Shown: positions 47,771 through 58,462 of the stretch, piece by piece
How positions within the stretch are numbered: the stretch's first letter is position 1
Layout: every line of letters begins with the position of its first letter
NCBI GenBank assembly: GCA_949357655.1
Contig: CASHTG010000001.1
Location: forward strand, 1,240,001-1,304,000
From: Parascedosporium putredinis
Lineage: Eukaryota > Ascomycota > Sordariomycetes > Microascales > Microascaceae
Length of the DNA: 64,000 bases
Direction: 5' to 3'
Position numbers and translations under genes: made by a program
Notes under the pieces: model-generated
What the model saw: the letters and a program-made list of their open reading frames with translations, nothing else
What the model was told of the DNA's origin: nothing
Database searches by the model: none

Positions 47771-50700
47771 TCAAATCTCCATAATGTCTCCCCACATCAA
47801 ACGAATCCATTCCGGATTCCAATCCAAAAATATCATCGTTCAAGTCCAACGAGCCCCCATTGGCGGATCCTCCCATGCCAAAATCGCTGCCCGTCACCCC
47901 GGCCATCATATCTAATCCCACCGAGTCCATCTGCATCGGGTCCCCGGGCCCTGCGCCAGCCACTGCCGCAGCGGCAGCCGCCGCGTTCGCTGCCGCCTGA
48001 ACAGCGTCCGAGGTGTCGAGCGACGCCTCCAAGTCCGCCTGCAGTATTTGCGCTTGCGACGGCGTCATCTGGGCCTCGACCTTGCGGTACAAGCGCACCA
48101 CCGCCTCCGCGAGCGCGGGGTCCTTTTGTGTAGTCTCCGGAAGCCCTCAGCCTCCGCCTTGAGAGCCTCGCGGATGCTGAGCGGTCGCTGAGGTTGGGGG
48201 TACGTTGCCCGACTCGTCCAGCGTCTGCAAGGCGGCCGGCAAAACGTCACTGGTCACGTCCGGGGCGCAGATGAGCGCGCTGGCAATGTCAAAGGCGATG
48301 CTGGCGTTGCCCGCCTCTGTCTGCTGCTGAAGCTCTTCGAGAATGATGCGAAGAATGCGAGGTGCGCCGAGCACTTTGATGCCGTAGAGTAGCTGTCGGT
48401 GTGTGTAAGGTGTCGGCATGGCGTTGAGCCTCGGGTGCAGGGCCCACGGTATGAAACTAGCTACTGTGTGCTTGACCGTGACTGCAAGCCCGCCAGTCGC
48501 CGGTCCGCTCCAAGTCTCCACTTCGTTCTGCTCCGCCCCTCCGGTTCTTCTAGAGAGTGCCAGATTATCCTTGAGAGTGCGCAAGAGCGGCTCAATCTGG
48601 ACGTTCTTGGGGTCACGGCGCTGGTACGATCGCAGAGCGTGTTCGAGCGGCTTTGCCACCAGATTCAAAACAGATGTTAGCATTGTCGAAGCTTCGGTAG
48701 AGATGGCGCTGGGAGTTAAGAGTAATTGGAAAATTTTGAGGATTGCCTTTTGCTCGTCCTTTTGATCGTTGGAAAGGTAATCGCAGAGGAACCGGATAGC
48801 CGGAATCAGAGAGGAAGCAGAAACGTATCAACGAGGTCTACTCAAGTTAGCTGCTGTCCCATCGCCACCACACCGTCGGTGGTAATGTGTATATAGGAAA
48901 AGGCTTGGAACTTACACTCGAGACCGCCCTTGAGGGTCTCCTCTGCCAAGCAACCCGATCCAAACGCAAGGGCAATATTCTGAAACAGTGTTGGGATAAG
49001 GAGGTAGAAATCTTGCGGAGGGCAAGACGACATCAGTTCGTCTCCCAGACCCCCGTGTCTGTGTCAAAGAGCCCGCGGATCCAGCCATCCAAGTGCTCCT
49101 GTTCCTGCTCGGTAAGGCTATCGAGAGGTCGGCCAAGGTGGCCCTGGCTGAGCAGCTTCGAGACGAACGAGTCGCGAGACCTGATGCCAATGTCCGCGGG
49201 CGTCAGGTTATACCTGTACGCGAACGCGAGCAGCAGCAACAAAATCGAGCCAAACTCTTCATAGACTGGTTGGTACTCTCCTTGGTCTTCCTCGTACTGC
49301 CAGTTGTCTAGCAGGTCGCAGATGGGCTGGAGGATACTAGCAGGCTTAACAAAGAGAAGCATGACGTCCAAGCTCAGAGGCTTCCTAGCCAATTGGCTGC
49401 ACAGCGTTTTCAGCGACATGGTCTCCTTGTTTGCGCAGAGCCGTCCAAGTACCTATGAAGAACGAGTTCCCGGGTTAGCACCTGCATATTGCGTAACATT
49501 TCGGTCATATGTTGGGGGACGAGGGTTGTACCTCTGTCAGCGCCTGGCAGACGGCGCCCACATTCCCATCCATGTTGTCGAGCTCGCCTATCAAGCTCTG
49601 AAACTTTTCCGGGTCGGCGGCGCAGTCCCGCACCAAGTCCTCCTTCACGTAGCGCCCGCCCGAGGGCAGCGTCTGGTACGTATTCTCGCCGAGGAGCGTC
49701 TCAATGTGCGACTGGGGCATGAGGTTGTGTAGACAGCACGCGAAGCAAAACTCTTCGCGCACGTTGTCGGTGAGCGGGTTGGTGTTTGGGCTGTCGTCAA
49801 ACATGGAAGAGAGCGTCGGGAAGGTGCTGGTGTCGACCTGGTTGAGGGCTTCGGTGATGCAGAATTCCGGAGTGGTGGGGGAACATGGAGTGGCCTAGGG
49901 TGACGAGGATAAGAGGAAGCTTGTTGATGAGGTAAGAGCGCAGGAGATGCGCCGTTTGGGGGCCCTCCGTCCTGAATACCGCATTGGCTAGGATATCAAA
50001 GGAGGCTAGGATGAGGTCTATGGCCGTAGTTTGGATATCTCCTTGATAGCGGTTGTGAAGGTATGCGAAGAAAGCGTGGTCGTCCAGCAGCGGCCTTCCG
50101 ACAAACTATAATACATTACACACGCAAGGATTAGCTGCTAGACCTTGTCTAGTGTCGTCAGAGCTTGATGCGGGGGCATTTGACTTACGCATGCATTGAG
50201 ATAAATGTATAGGCCTGCGCGGGAGTTGGTGATGTGAAGCTCCGGTAGGATCACGGTGTCCAACCCTACGCTCGAGTCGAGCATTTCATCTAGGCCTTTG
50301 GCCTCCTCGCCATCCTTTACCTTCTCAACCGGTTCGAAACTTGACAGCGTCGAGCGGAAGAGCTCCAATCGCTCAGCAATGGATGCATTCTGCAATGTTG
50401 GTACAAAATGGACCAGACTTTCTAGCATCAATTTCCGCGCCTCTGTTTGGACCACCGTTAGCAACAAGGCCTTTCAACCCGTCTCGTCCCGAGGCATATA
50501 TATATATATATATATATATGGACACTTACTCTTTGCCATTGGCCTCCCCACGGTTCCGAGTAGGACGGGGTTATCGCAAACACTCAAGAGCAGCGCAACA
50601 AAAGCCGCACGCGCAGACTCCATTTCCTCCCTCGGACCAGTATTATCCAGCTGACCCATGACGTCGGCAGCAAAGTCCTAAACGCCGCGGTAAACAGCGC

Positions 50701-51190
50701 CATCCACCGCGCTACGATGTCCATCATGCGAAGGGCATCGCTCGGGGCCCGGATGGCGCCGCCATGCACAACAACCTTGGTAAGGCGGTAGAACATGACC
50801 TCCTCGGCCGAGTAGGAGCTCCGCCACCTGATGGGAGGTAGCTTCTCGACGCCGCTTTGCGACTGGGTGTGGGATGTGGAATAGCGGTATAGAGCCTTGA
50901 GGATGGCGGGAGGGTCAATATATTCGAGCTCGAGGACGGTCTGGAGGTAGAGGGGAATCCGCGGATCGAGGCAGTCGCTGTTGCCGGCGCGGGGTCGGAG
51001 GAGGAGGTCGGCGAGGGCATCGGGGGATCGGATGCTTGGAGCGCAGATGAGGCACAAAGGACTGGAACTTGGAGACGCTCAGACGTTTAAAGAGGCACTT
51101 GTCGAGGAAGTCGTCCCAAGCCCCCATCGACGCGACCTGGACACGGAGGAAGAGGTCGCGGTTGGCCATGACCTCGGTGGTGGAAGCCAT
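47771..51190 (-). CDS. MED5: Mediator complex subunit 5 (Nut1-like)
   Basis: Tail-module subunit of Mediator, bridging activators and RNA polymerase II. Exons (minus): 50530-51190, 50189-50442, 49532-50105, 48916-49452, 47771-48837. About 1,030 residues of mostly helical sequence. Family blocks: SYSAEEVMFYRLTKVVVHGG; ARKLMLESLVHFVPTLQNAS; LPELHITNSRAGLYIYLNAC; REEFCFACCLHNLMPQSHIE; YQTLPSGGRYVKEDLVRDC; LDNWQYEEDQGEYQPVYEEF; GWIRGLFDTDTG; FDIASALICAPDVTSD; VVRLYRKVEAQMT. The C-terminus is Ala/Gly-rich, then DLNDDIFGLESGMDSF and WGDIMEI. About eight single-base breaks are needed: 51040, 50682, 49880, 49050, 48812, 48200, 48125 and 47800. Its first intron (50443-50529) contains an (AT)12 run. 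Confidence 0.9.
50496..50519. repeat. (AT)12 microsatellite inside the first MED5 intron
   Basis: An uninterrupted 24-nt AT dinucleotide run lies about 10 nt inside the donor side of the 87-nt intron 50443-50529. It makes up over a quarter of the intron, so length change there would alter intron size directly. Confidence 0.85.
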
Positions 51191-52307
51191 GGGTGCGGCG
51201 GTTTCGATCGGTGGGGTCTGGAGGGTATGGCTACAGCTATTTGGCTAGAACATAGTTCGAGGGAGGGGAACAATTTGCTCTGCGACGGCGGCGGGAGAGA
51301 GGCGCGCAATAATGGCGAGGGTGGGATAAGGCAAGGCTGAGCTCCCAAGGCTCGGTCTGGGGGATTCCGTCAACAAGCGGCTCAAGGCTGCTGCTTCTAG
51401 GCACTGCAATGGGAATTCGGTTGTCGCTGACCATGCAAAATAGGATGAGAAAAATACGGAATGGGTTTTGAGAATATTACTCTTTGCGAGCCGCCAAGGA
51501 GCGTGCAATGGTTGATCAGGGTTTGGGGAAGCTTGATGGAATGGGTCTAGGTTCCAGACCACGGAAACTTATTGATCGGTTGCTACCGTCATCAGCAGCT
51601 CTCAAGTGGCCAGGCTCAATTTTATTGATTTCGTTTGTCCCCGCCAAAAACAGCCCCAGTCCCATTGAGCCATTGAACCATTGAGCCATTGAGCCACATC
51701 AACCAACCACACAATATCTGAAGACCTCCAGCTATTGTTTACATCGTGTCTTGGACCCCCATCCATGGTAGATGAATTCATTGTTAGCCAGTCCAATTTA
51801 CTATAAAAAGGAAGAAGATAATGGGGAAGATCCCCTCCTGTCAGCCATTGTGGACGACAACCAAATTCGAGTAACAGAGTAATAGATCAAGATTTAAAGT
51901 CCAATTTCTTCCCATTGATTTGTGCCTCTGGTCCGTTGCTTTACACTAGGGGAAGTAAGCAATTGACAACATAATATTGGAGGGAATCTCATAGTCTCCC
52001 AGTGCTGGTGTATAGATCAACAGGATTCTAGTTTAGAGTGTTTAATATTTACCCCTCCATCATTCAAAAATCATTCTCTCTTGAGGTCTGAAAGTACGAG
52101 GTTGGCAATTTCACCACTGCCCTGTGAATATTAAACATAGCCTGAGGGCTCCATGCACAATATCTAGTTAAACTGATCAATTTGATATATCCTAGAGAGA
52201 AGTGCCGCCATTTGTTCCGTCAATAAACGCCAGTCACCTTGTTCAACTCGGCGCTAGTTCCACTGCCATGCCAACAACATTCAACATGATGACTACGCGT
52301 AACCTCG
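51191..52307. other. 1.1-kb intergenic region upstream of MED5
   Basis: No gene is supported. It contains a small tandem repeat (51662-51693) and an AT-rich part (51790-52210), with the downstream end of the SNF2-RING gene at the right edge. Confidence 0.4.
51662..51693. repeat. 8-bp tandem repeat, CCATTGAG x4
   Basis: Four copies in a row with one substitution (G to A in copy two). Non-coding, upstream of MED5. Confidence 0.8.
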
Positions 52308-55300
52308 TCAAAGATTGATAGTCACGCGCGTATGTCCGCGCGCATCAGGCTTCGATGAACTAGCTTGCAGAGGCTCCGGGATAGGTCCGAAAAGGCACTG
52401 CCATACGTCGCGCTTGTCGACAACCTCGCCGCCAATGCCGTCCTTCCGAATAAGGCGGGACAGCTCCGGGGCCTGCTCCATCTCGATCGCATTCGCCATG
52501 TCAAACTCCGCCGCCGTAGTGCCGCGGGCCTTGCCTTTGACATCCGGCCAATGTGTTCGATACGGCGCTTGACCGAGAGGTTGTAGATGGACTCCTCCAC
52601 CGTCCCATCGATGATGTAGAGCCACACCGTGGTTTCGTGCTGCTGCCCGATCCTGTCGATGCGGGCAATCGCTTGCAGCTCGAGGGCTGTGTTGAGGAGA
52701 GGCTCGCATAGGAAGACGTGGTTCGCATTCACGAGGTTGAGCCCGCTCGAATGCGATCGCGCATGAAGAATGAATACCTCTATTCCGGGATCTTCCTTGA
52801 AAGTTTTAATGCCATCTGATCTCGTGATCGACGTGTATCCTATTCGATAGCGCCTGAAGGCATTTTCTAAGATGAGGAGAAAGTACGAGAACCTAGCGTG
52901 AGGCTTCGAGTCAGTAGCTTGTACTAGGTTTACCATGTGCCAGCATGGCGAGGGTTAAGACCGAACGAGAGTGTCCTTACGATGAGTAGATGATGGACTT
53001 GGAACCCGGATCAGATTCCCGCAGCCATAGCAGATGCCGAACAAGATTATCCACCTTTGTGGTGAAGGAGGGACCATCCAGATCAACATCTCTTATCGCC
53101 TCCAACTTGTCCGGACTAAATTCCGTGTAAATCACGGATCGCGAGCTCGACGTACGCTTGGCGTCACTAACTGTCGACCGACTGCCTCCCCTTCTCCGTT
53201 GTCCTCCCCGATGGCCTCGGCATGTATCCTCAGCTGCTGCGGCTTGAGCACGATATCATGTAGGTTCGAGGGCTTGAGATGCTGTTTGCATACGGGGCAG
53301 TTCCTATGCGCCCGGAACCAGAGCATCATGCATTCCTTGCAGAACTGGTGTCCGCAAATCGTCAAGACTCCGGTTACAAACGCCGTCTGGCAGATAACGC
53401 AGATTCTCGGCTCGCTTGATTTTGACCCCGCCTCCTGCAGATTCACCACTAAGGATAGGAAATCACGTTAGCGCACGAGGATTGCGTTGAGAGAAGAAGA
53501 GAAGAAGAGGGAACTAAGAGGTTCATTCGCAGTAAAAGAGAGATGGAACATACGGTATCTGTGCTTGGACTCGGCCGCAGCCAACTTCTGCTGTAGTTTG
53601 TCTTCCGTGGCCCGCAGCCTCTGCATTGCGTCGTCATCTTTGTCGCCTTTGTACGGTAGCACGCTGTCGGATACCATCTGTAACTGACGATAATAGTCAA
53701 CGCGTGCGTTCATAATTGTAGTGAAGAGCTCCAGCTCCGATTCCATCGCCGTGGCCGCCTTGGTCTGCGCGATGGTGTCTTTCTGGATCGCCATCATGTG
53801 TGCGTTGACCACCCGCGTCTCCAGTGCCTGCCGCTCACCAGAGTTGCTGTCTTCCCTAGCATACTTGTTCTTGATTTGCCGTAGTCCACTGATGATCCCA
53901 CGCAGCGATGTCTGGCTAGGATCTGGCTTGAGCTTGTCGCGGACCTCCTTGAGTTCGAGGAAAAGCGGTCCATAAGAGGTCGTGCCGTCCAACGCATTGG
54001 CTGTTTCCATGTGCATCTCGTGGCGCACGCGCTCGTTGATCTGCCCCGTGATAGCATCCTGGCGATCCGAAACCGCCGCCCTCAAAACGGAAACATAAGC
54101 TAAGAGTTTGTCTTGTAACTTGGTAGAATCAGAAAATTCTTCTCCCGTACGCTCAACCCCCTCCTCATCCTGGTCGACTAGAGGTTCGAGCAGAATTTGT
54201 ACCACTTGTTCCCTCCACTCGTCTAGCTGATTAGCTTGGTCGTTGAGCATCTCATACAATTCCTCGAGCTGCTCAATCAAGGTGCGCGATTCTAGTCCGC
54301 GCTCCTTTCTCGTAATGAGCTCGGGGACCACAGCGAAGGCCTGCTCGGAAGCGCGACTCGTTAGGCGATTCCTAAGAGCTTCGATTTTGCGAAAGGTCTA
54401 ATTTCAATCTCCTGGTTAGTCCAATTGAAAGTAACGCACACATATATCCCTATGAGAGAGCCACAAACAAACCTCGGCTAGTATCTTGCGACGAACGGCC
54501 TTGGCCTTTTCATAGCTCTCGTCCTCGAGGCCCTGAAGCTGGTTGAATCCCTCCGAATCCGGTTCCGTCAAATCTTTGTTTTCCTTGATCTGAAAGTACG
54601 CACTGGCGCAAAAGAAGATGGCCCGGTGATAGACCTCGAGCATTAACCGCAATCTCCGGCGTAGCTCGGTTATCTTCGCTTGGTGTTCTTGGCTATGATG
54701 ATGTGAGACGTGATCGTAGTCAGTGGGAGCAAGCGTCATACCTGTACGTCTCATTCTCCAGCTCGTAGCCATCAGCGCCCTCAACGGAGATGCGCCCGCC
54801 CGAGGCTTCGTGTATGGCATTGTCCAGTTTCTTTTGCATCTTATCAACAAGAGGAGATGTGGTATCCCTGACCTTTTCCCAGATAGACAGAGCTTCCCGG
54901 ACACGGGGCCCATTTTCAAGGAGCTGCCCGCGTGTAAGCATTGACATGAGATAGCTTCTCTGCTCGGTTAGAATGAGCTTTTCATTCTGCTCTATCATGG
55001 CGTCCAAGACTTCGTCCACCGTTCGCATTGGCCTGTTTTTAGCACCCCCATAGAGGCGCCGGATCAAAACTTCGGGGTGGAGCGCGGCCTGCCTCAGACG
55101 ATTAAGCCATCCCCCATTTTCTCGTGGTATGCTTCCGCATTCCACTTCTCTACCACGGGATTCCCTTGGGCATCGACATCGCAATCCTCAGTCATCTGCT
55201 TGAACATTGACTGGTAGTGCTGTTCCTCCACCGCAGCAAAAGGAACAGTGATGACGTAGCGGTTCTGACGTGGCAGTTTGATCTCGTCCCTGACCAAGGC

Positions 55301-57047
55301 TTTGGTGTGCCGGAGAGCAAGCCTACGGAAGAGCTGCCGAAAGGCCGGCTTATCTAGCGTGGTGAGGTCCCTCCATGACTCGGTAAGGAAGTTGAATGGT
55401 TCGTACTGGAGAAATATTAACAAGCCACGGAGATCCTGTACCACATTCTTCACGGGCGTTCCCGTAATTCCCCAAGCATTCACCCGCGGTACAAGCTTAG
55501 CGACCTCTGCTGCGCGACTAACTCCACTTTCTATCATTTGCGCTTCGTCCAAGCACACCCTCCACCACTGGAGCTGCATCAAGGGCGACTTTGTGCGATA
55601 GTACTTCCTTTCGTGGCGCCGAGATCTTGCCGGTGGCTCTAGGACATAGCTAAGTTCTGCCGAAAGGACCTGGTACGTCGTGATGACGATATCCTGCTCG
55701 GCTAGCTCATACACGAGGCTGAGCTCTTCCTCTCGGCCCTGAACTTTGCAGCCTCCGTAGTTCATTATTTTTAGATGAGGAGCATGTCGTAAGAGCTCAT
55801 CCATCCACTGCTGGCGTAGAGGGGTAGGTGTCACTATCAAGGTAGCGCCCGTTGGGTTGAGAAGATTTGGGTCGTCAAAGTTGACGGCCAAGCTGCGACC
55901 GGGCCGAGGATGAAGGAGTATGAGCCCAATCATCTCTAAAGTTTTTCCAAGACCCATCTCCTCGGCCAGAATCCCTCCCTTTAGCACCTGTTCGGAAGCG
56001 CGGAAATTCGACAGATCGGTAGTGATCAAATGGAATATATCGCTAAGATAGCCTTCTTTTCCATTCAGATCCCGTACTCGCCGGAATGAGAGTGGAAGGC
56101 CATCGGTAGACGGGGTGTTAATGTCTTGTACGCCGCCTTCGTTGCCGTCTTCTTTAACCCACTCGACGCCTTCACGTCGCAAGAGCCACTGCACGGTCCT
56201 CTTCTGGAAAGGATAGAGCGCCGACGTCATTCCGGGCACGCTGATGGTGCTTGATACGCTATCATCCGTGGCGGGAACGTAAGCGGCCTCGTAGAAGTCT
56301 AGAGGCGACCATTCATCACCTCCAGTACCAGTCCTTCCATTCTGGGGGAAAAAGTACGAAGGACCAACCGAATGCTGTCGTAGGATTGACGAGTCAACTG
56401 CGGATGATAAAGTGTCCTGGCTTGCCAGTGCAGCTCGAAAGAGAGGCGGATGTGAACGCAGTCATCTTCATTTGATAGACTTGCGGTAACTATCGAAGAA
56501 AACCCTGCCCCTACGCAATGCTTCGATTCTCCATTTCCCGCAGCGTCGATAATTGCCGAGACCTCGGATGCCAGCGCGCTCTGAGGGAAAGCGATGCTGA
56601 TTCGTGTTGGGCCGGTTGAGGATCCAGCAAGAGGCTTTAGCCATAAATCTCTTTCGTCCGGGCGACGATGGTCTGACCCTAGAGATATGGCGACGTATTG
56701 ACCAATATGGTATCGTGTCAAAGGAATCATGTCAGTCTGGCCAAATGCAGGTTGGCGCCGTGATAGGGTAAGGTCTCCACGGCCGATCACGAATGTTTCT
56801 GCTCTGGGACTATCGATGCGGAGCCTCTTAAGCGCTGGCTCGAATCGAGATCCCCGCGGGGCAAATCTTCCAGAAAAGTGGCGAGCTCCAAAGGAAATGG
56901 CTCTGCCCCCAGGTTTAGTCTTAGTGACGGCAAACTAATAAGCAAACGGCTGTAGTACCTACCTTCGATACCAATATCAAGATGAGAGGCATCTGCGCTA
57001 CTTGTAGTGCCTCCAAACCTGCCTCCACGTTTCCTCGGGTGCGGCAT
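52308..57047 (-). CDS. IRC20: SNF2-family ATPase with RING finger (IRC20/SHPRH-like)
   Basis: A nuclear SNF2 translocase with an embedded E3 RING. Exons (minus): 54742-57047, 54473-54692, 53554-54397, 52981-53448, 52308-52892. Order: basic N-terminus MPHPRKRGGRFGG; a region of unknown fold; helicase motif I GGILAEEMGLGKTLEMIGLI; motif II reads LDEAQ; motif III AWGITGTPVKN; a long coiled-coil insertion (about 53470-54400); C3HC4 RING CVICQTAFVTGVLTICGHQF, then CKECMMLWFRAHRNCPVCK; C-terminal helicase motifs GLNLVNANHVFLCEP and QAIARIDRIGQQHETTVWLY. About 1,480 residues. Breaks at about 56880, 56312, 55114, 53170 and 52560. Family knowledge: yeast Irc20 and human SHPRH act in DNA-damage tolerance and recombination control; RAD5-type proteins differ by a HIRAN domain, which I do not see. 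Confidence 0.9.
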
Positions 57048-57786
57048 TGTGACGACGCTCCAATGTTGCCAATCAGCACATGGGGGAAGAGACGAGGTGT
57101 ATAAGTCGGACGGCGAAATTAGCGATGTAAAGGTCACTGAGTGGCGGTTTTTTTCTTTCTTTCTTTTTCTTCTTACGAAAAGGCAAGAGCAGATCAAGCG
57201 TGCGCGGGGAAATTTTCAAGGGGTAGGCAGCAGCCGCGCTTCAACAATGCATATCCATCTTGCAAGGTTGAATAAGGCAAGGTTCGCTGAGGTCCATCTC
57301 TTGAACGGATCCTGCCACAGATGAACGCACGCGGTCCCGGCGTGGCTGCCCCGCTGTCGGGCAGTCGGCCATCCAGCACCGAAAATGCGAAGTCACGTGG
57401 GAGTTGTGGCTGGTGGAGCCAACGAGAAATGGGGCGAGGCTTGGGCAAAAGTGAGCTGGCTGAATTGGGGAAAATTGTGAGCCAACGATCTTGAGCTTCG
57501 AGATTCCTGGTCGCGCAAAGAAGAGAATTTTTGATCTTCAGATCCAGCAGAGGCGACCGTGGAAATCACCTTTTTCTTCTACGCCCATCATCACAACACG
57601 ACGAACAATCGCCCCACGAGTCACGATATATATATACGAGATTTCTCATCTTGGCTTTGAAGCCCTTCACAACCCAAGTCTAGGTTCATGGTGTAAGACT
57701 CGCAACTTTCCATTTCAACCCTTTTTCCCACTCTCTACGCGGGAACGCGAAAGCTCACACCGCAGCCGGTATAGCCCGTCATAACC
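57048..57786. promoter_or_regulatory. Divergent promoter region of the SNF2-RING gene and mS41
   Basis: 739 bp with no supportable gene; contains a T/C-rich block near 57145-57180 next to the SNF2-RING start and a TATATATA stretch near 57625. Confidence 0.4.
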
Positions 57787-58462
57787 ATGCGGCCAAGGCA
57801 GATATTCTCGACTCTGGGCGTTTTTCGGCCAGCAGCCCAGCTGGTGGGCCGGGGAAACAAACACGATGCCTTCACAGCTCCAAATTGACCGTGCCCCGAC
57901 CTGTACCGCCTCCGATTCCCATCGTTCCCGATCCCGAGTCGTTCCTCCGCATCATCGGTCGTAATTTGAGCCAATACTCGGACAAATTCCCCACCTGGGA
58001 AGCGCTCTTCACCCTCACATCACCTGAGCTTAAAGAAATCGGAGTCGAACCTGCCCGGAGCCGCAGATATCTCCTTCAATGGCTCAGGAGATACCGCGAG
58101 GGCAAATTTGGCCCCGGCGGCGATTTCCAGCATGTTCAGGACGGCAAGGCAATTCTCAGTGTTCTCCACGACTTGAAGACGGACAAGAAAAAGGTCGTCA
58201 ACGTTCCAGCAGGCGGCGATGCCCCGTCTCAGCAGAGCAGGGCTCCAGTGTTCAAGGCTACAGGGTCAGGGGCGCGAATAAGATATCTGGCCCCTATGCC
58301 ACACCTATCGGCAATGGCAAGTCGCAAGTGACAGTAACTGAGGGCATGTGGGAGTTCCGACAGGGCCAGAAGGTGGACGGCGGAGAGAGAAGAAAGGCAG
58401 AGGTTCGTTTCAAGAGGCGGGTGGCCGAGCGCAAGGCGGCTCGTGAGGAACAAGGCCACTGA
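57787..58462 (+). CDS. FYV4: Mitochondrial small ribosomal subunit protein mS41 (Fyv4, IGR domain)
   Basis: Component of the mitochondrial small ribosomal subunit. One exon of about 225 residues. The N-terminus MRPRQIFSTLGVFRPAAQLV is Arg-rich and fits a mitochondrial presequence. The IGR motif follows: PESFLRIIGRNLSQYSDKFP, then TWEALFTLTSPELKEIGVEP and RSRRYLLQWLRRYREGKFGP. The C-terminal half has VVNVPAGGDAP, YRVRGANKISGPYATPIGNG, VTVTEGMWEFRQGQKVDGGE and RRKAEVRFKRRVAERKAARE. One A is missing near 57877 (otherwise TGA ends the frame after FTAPN) and one base near 58252. The gene diverges from the SNF2-RING gene. Confidence 0.9.

Noticed and set aside
56935..56970. 28-nt intron with GT-AG ends in the SNF2-RING gene N-terminus
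   Set aside because: Too short to be spliced, and the reading frame passes through it uninterrupted.
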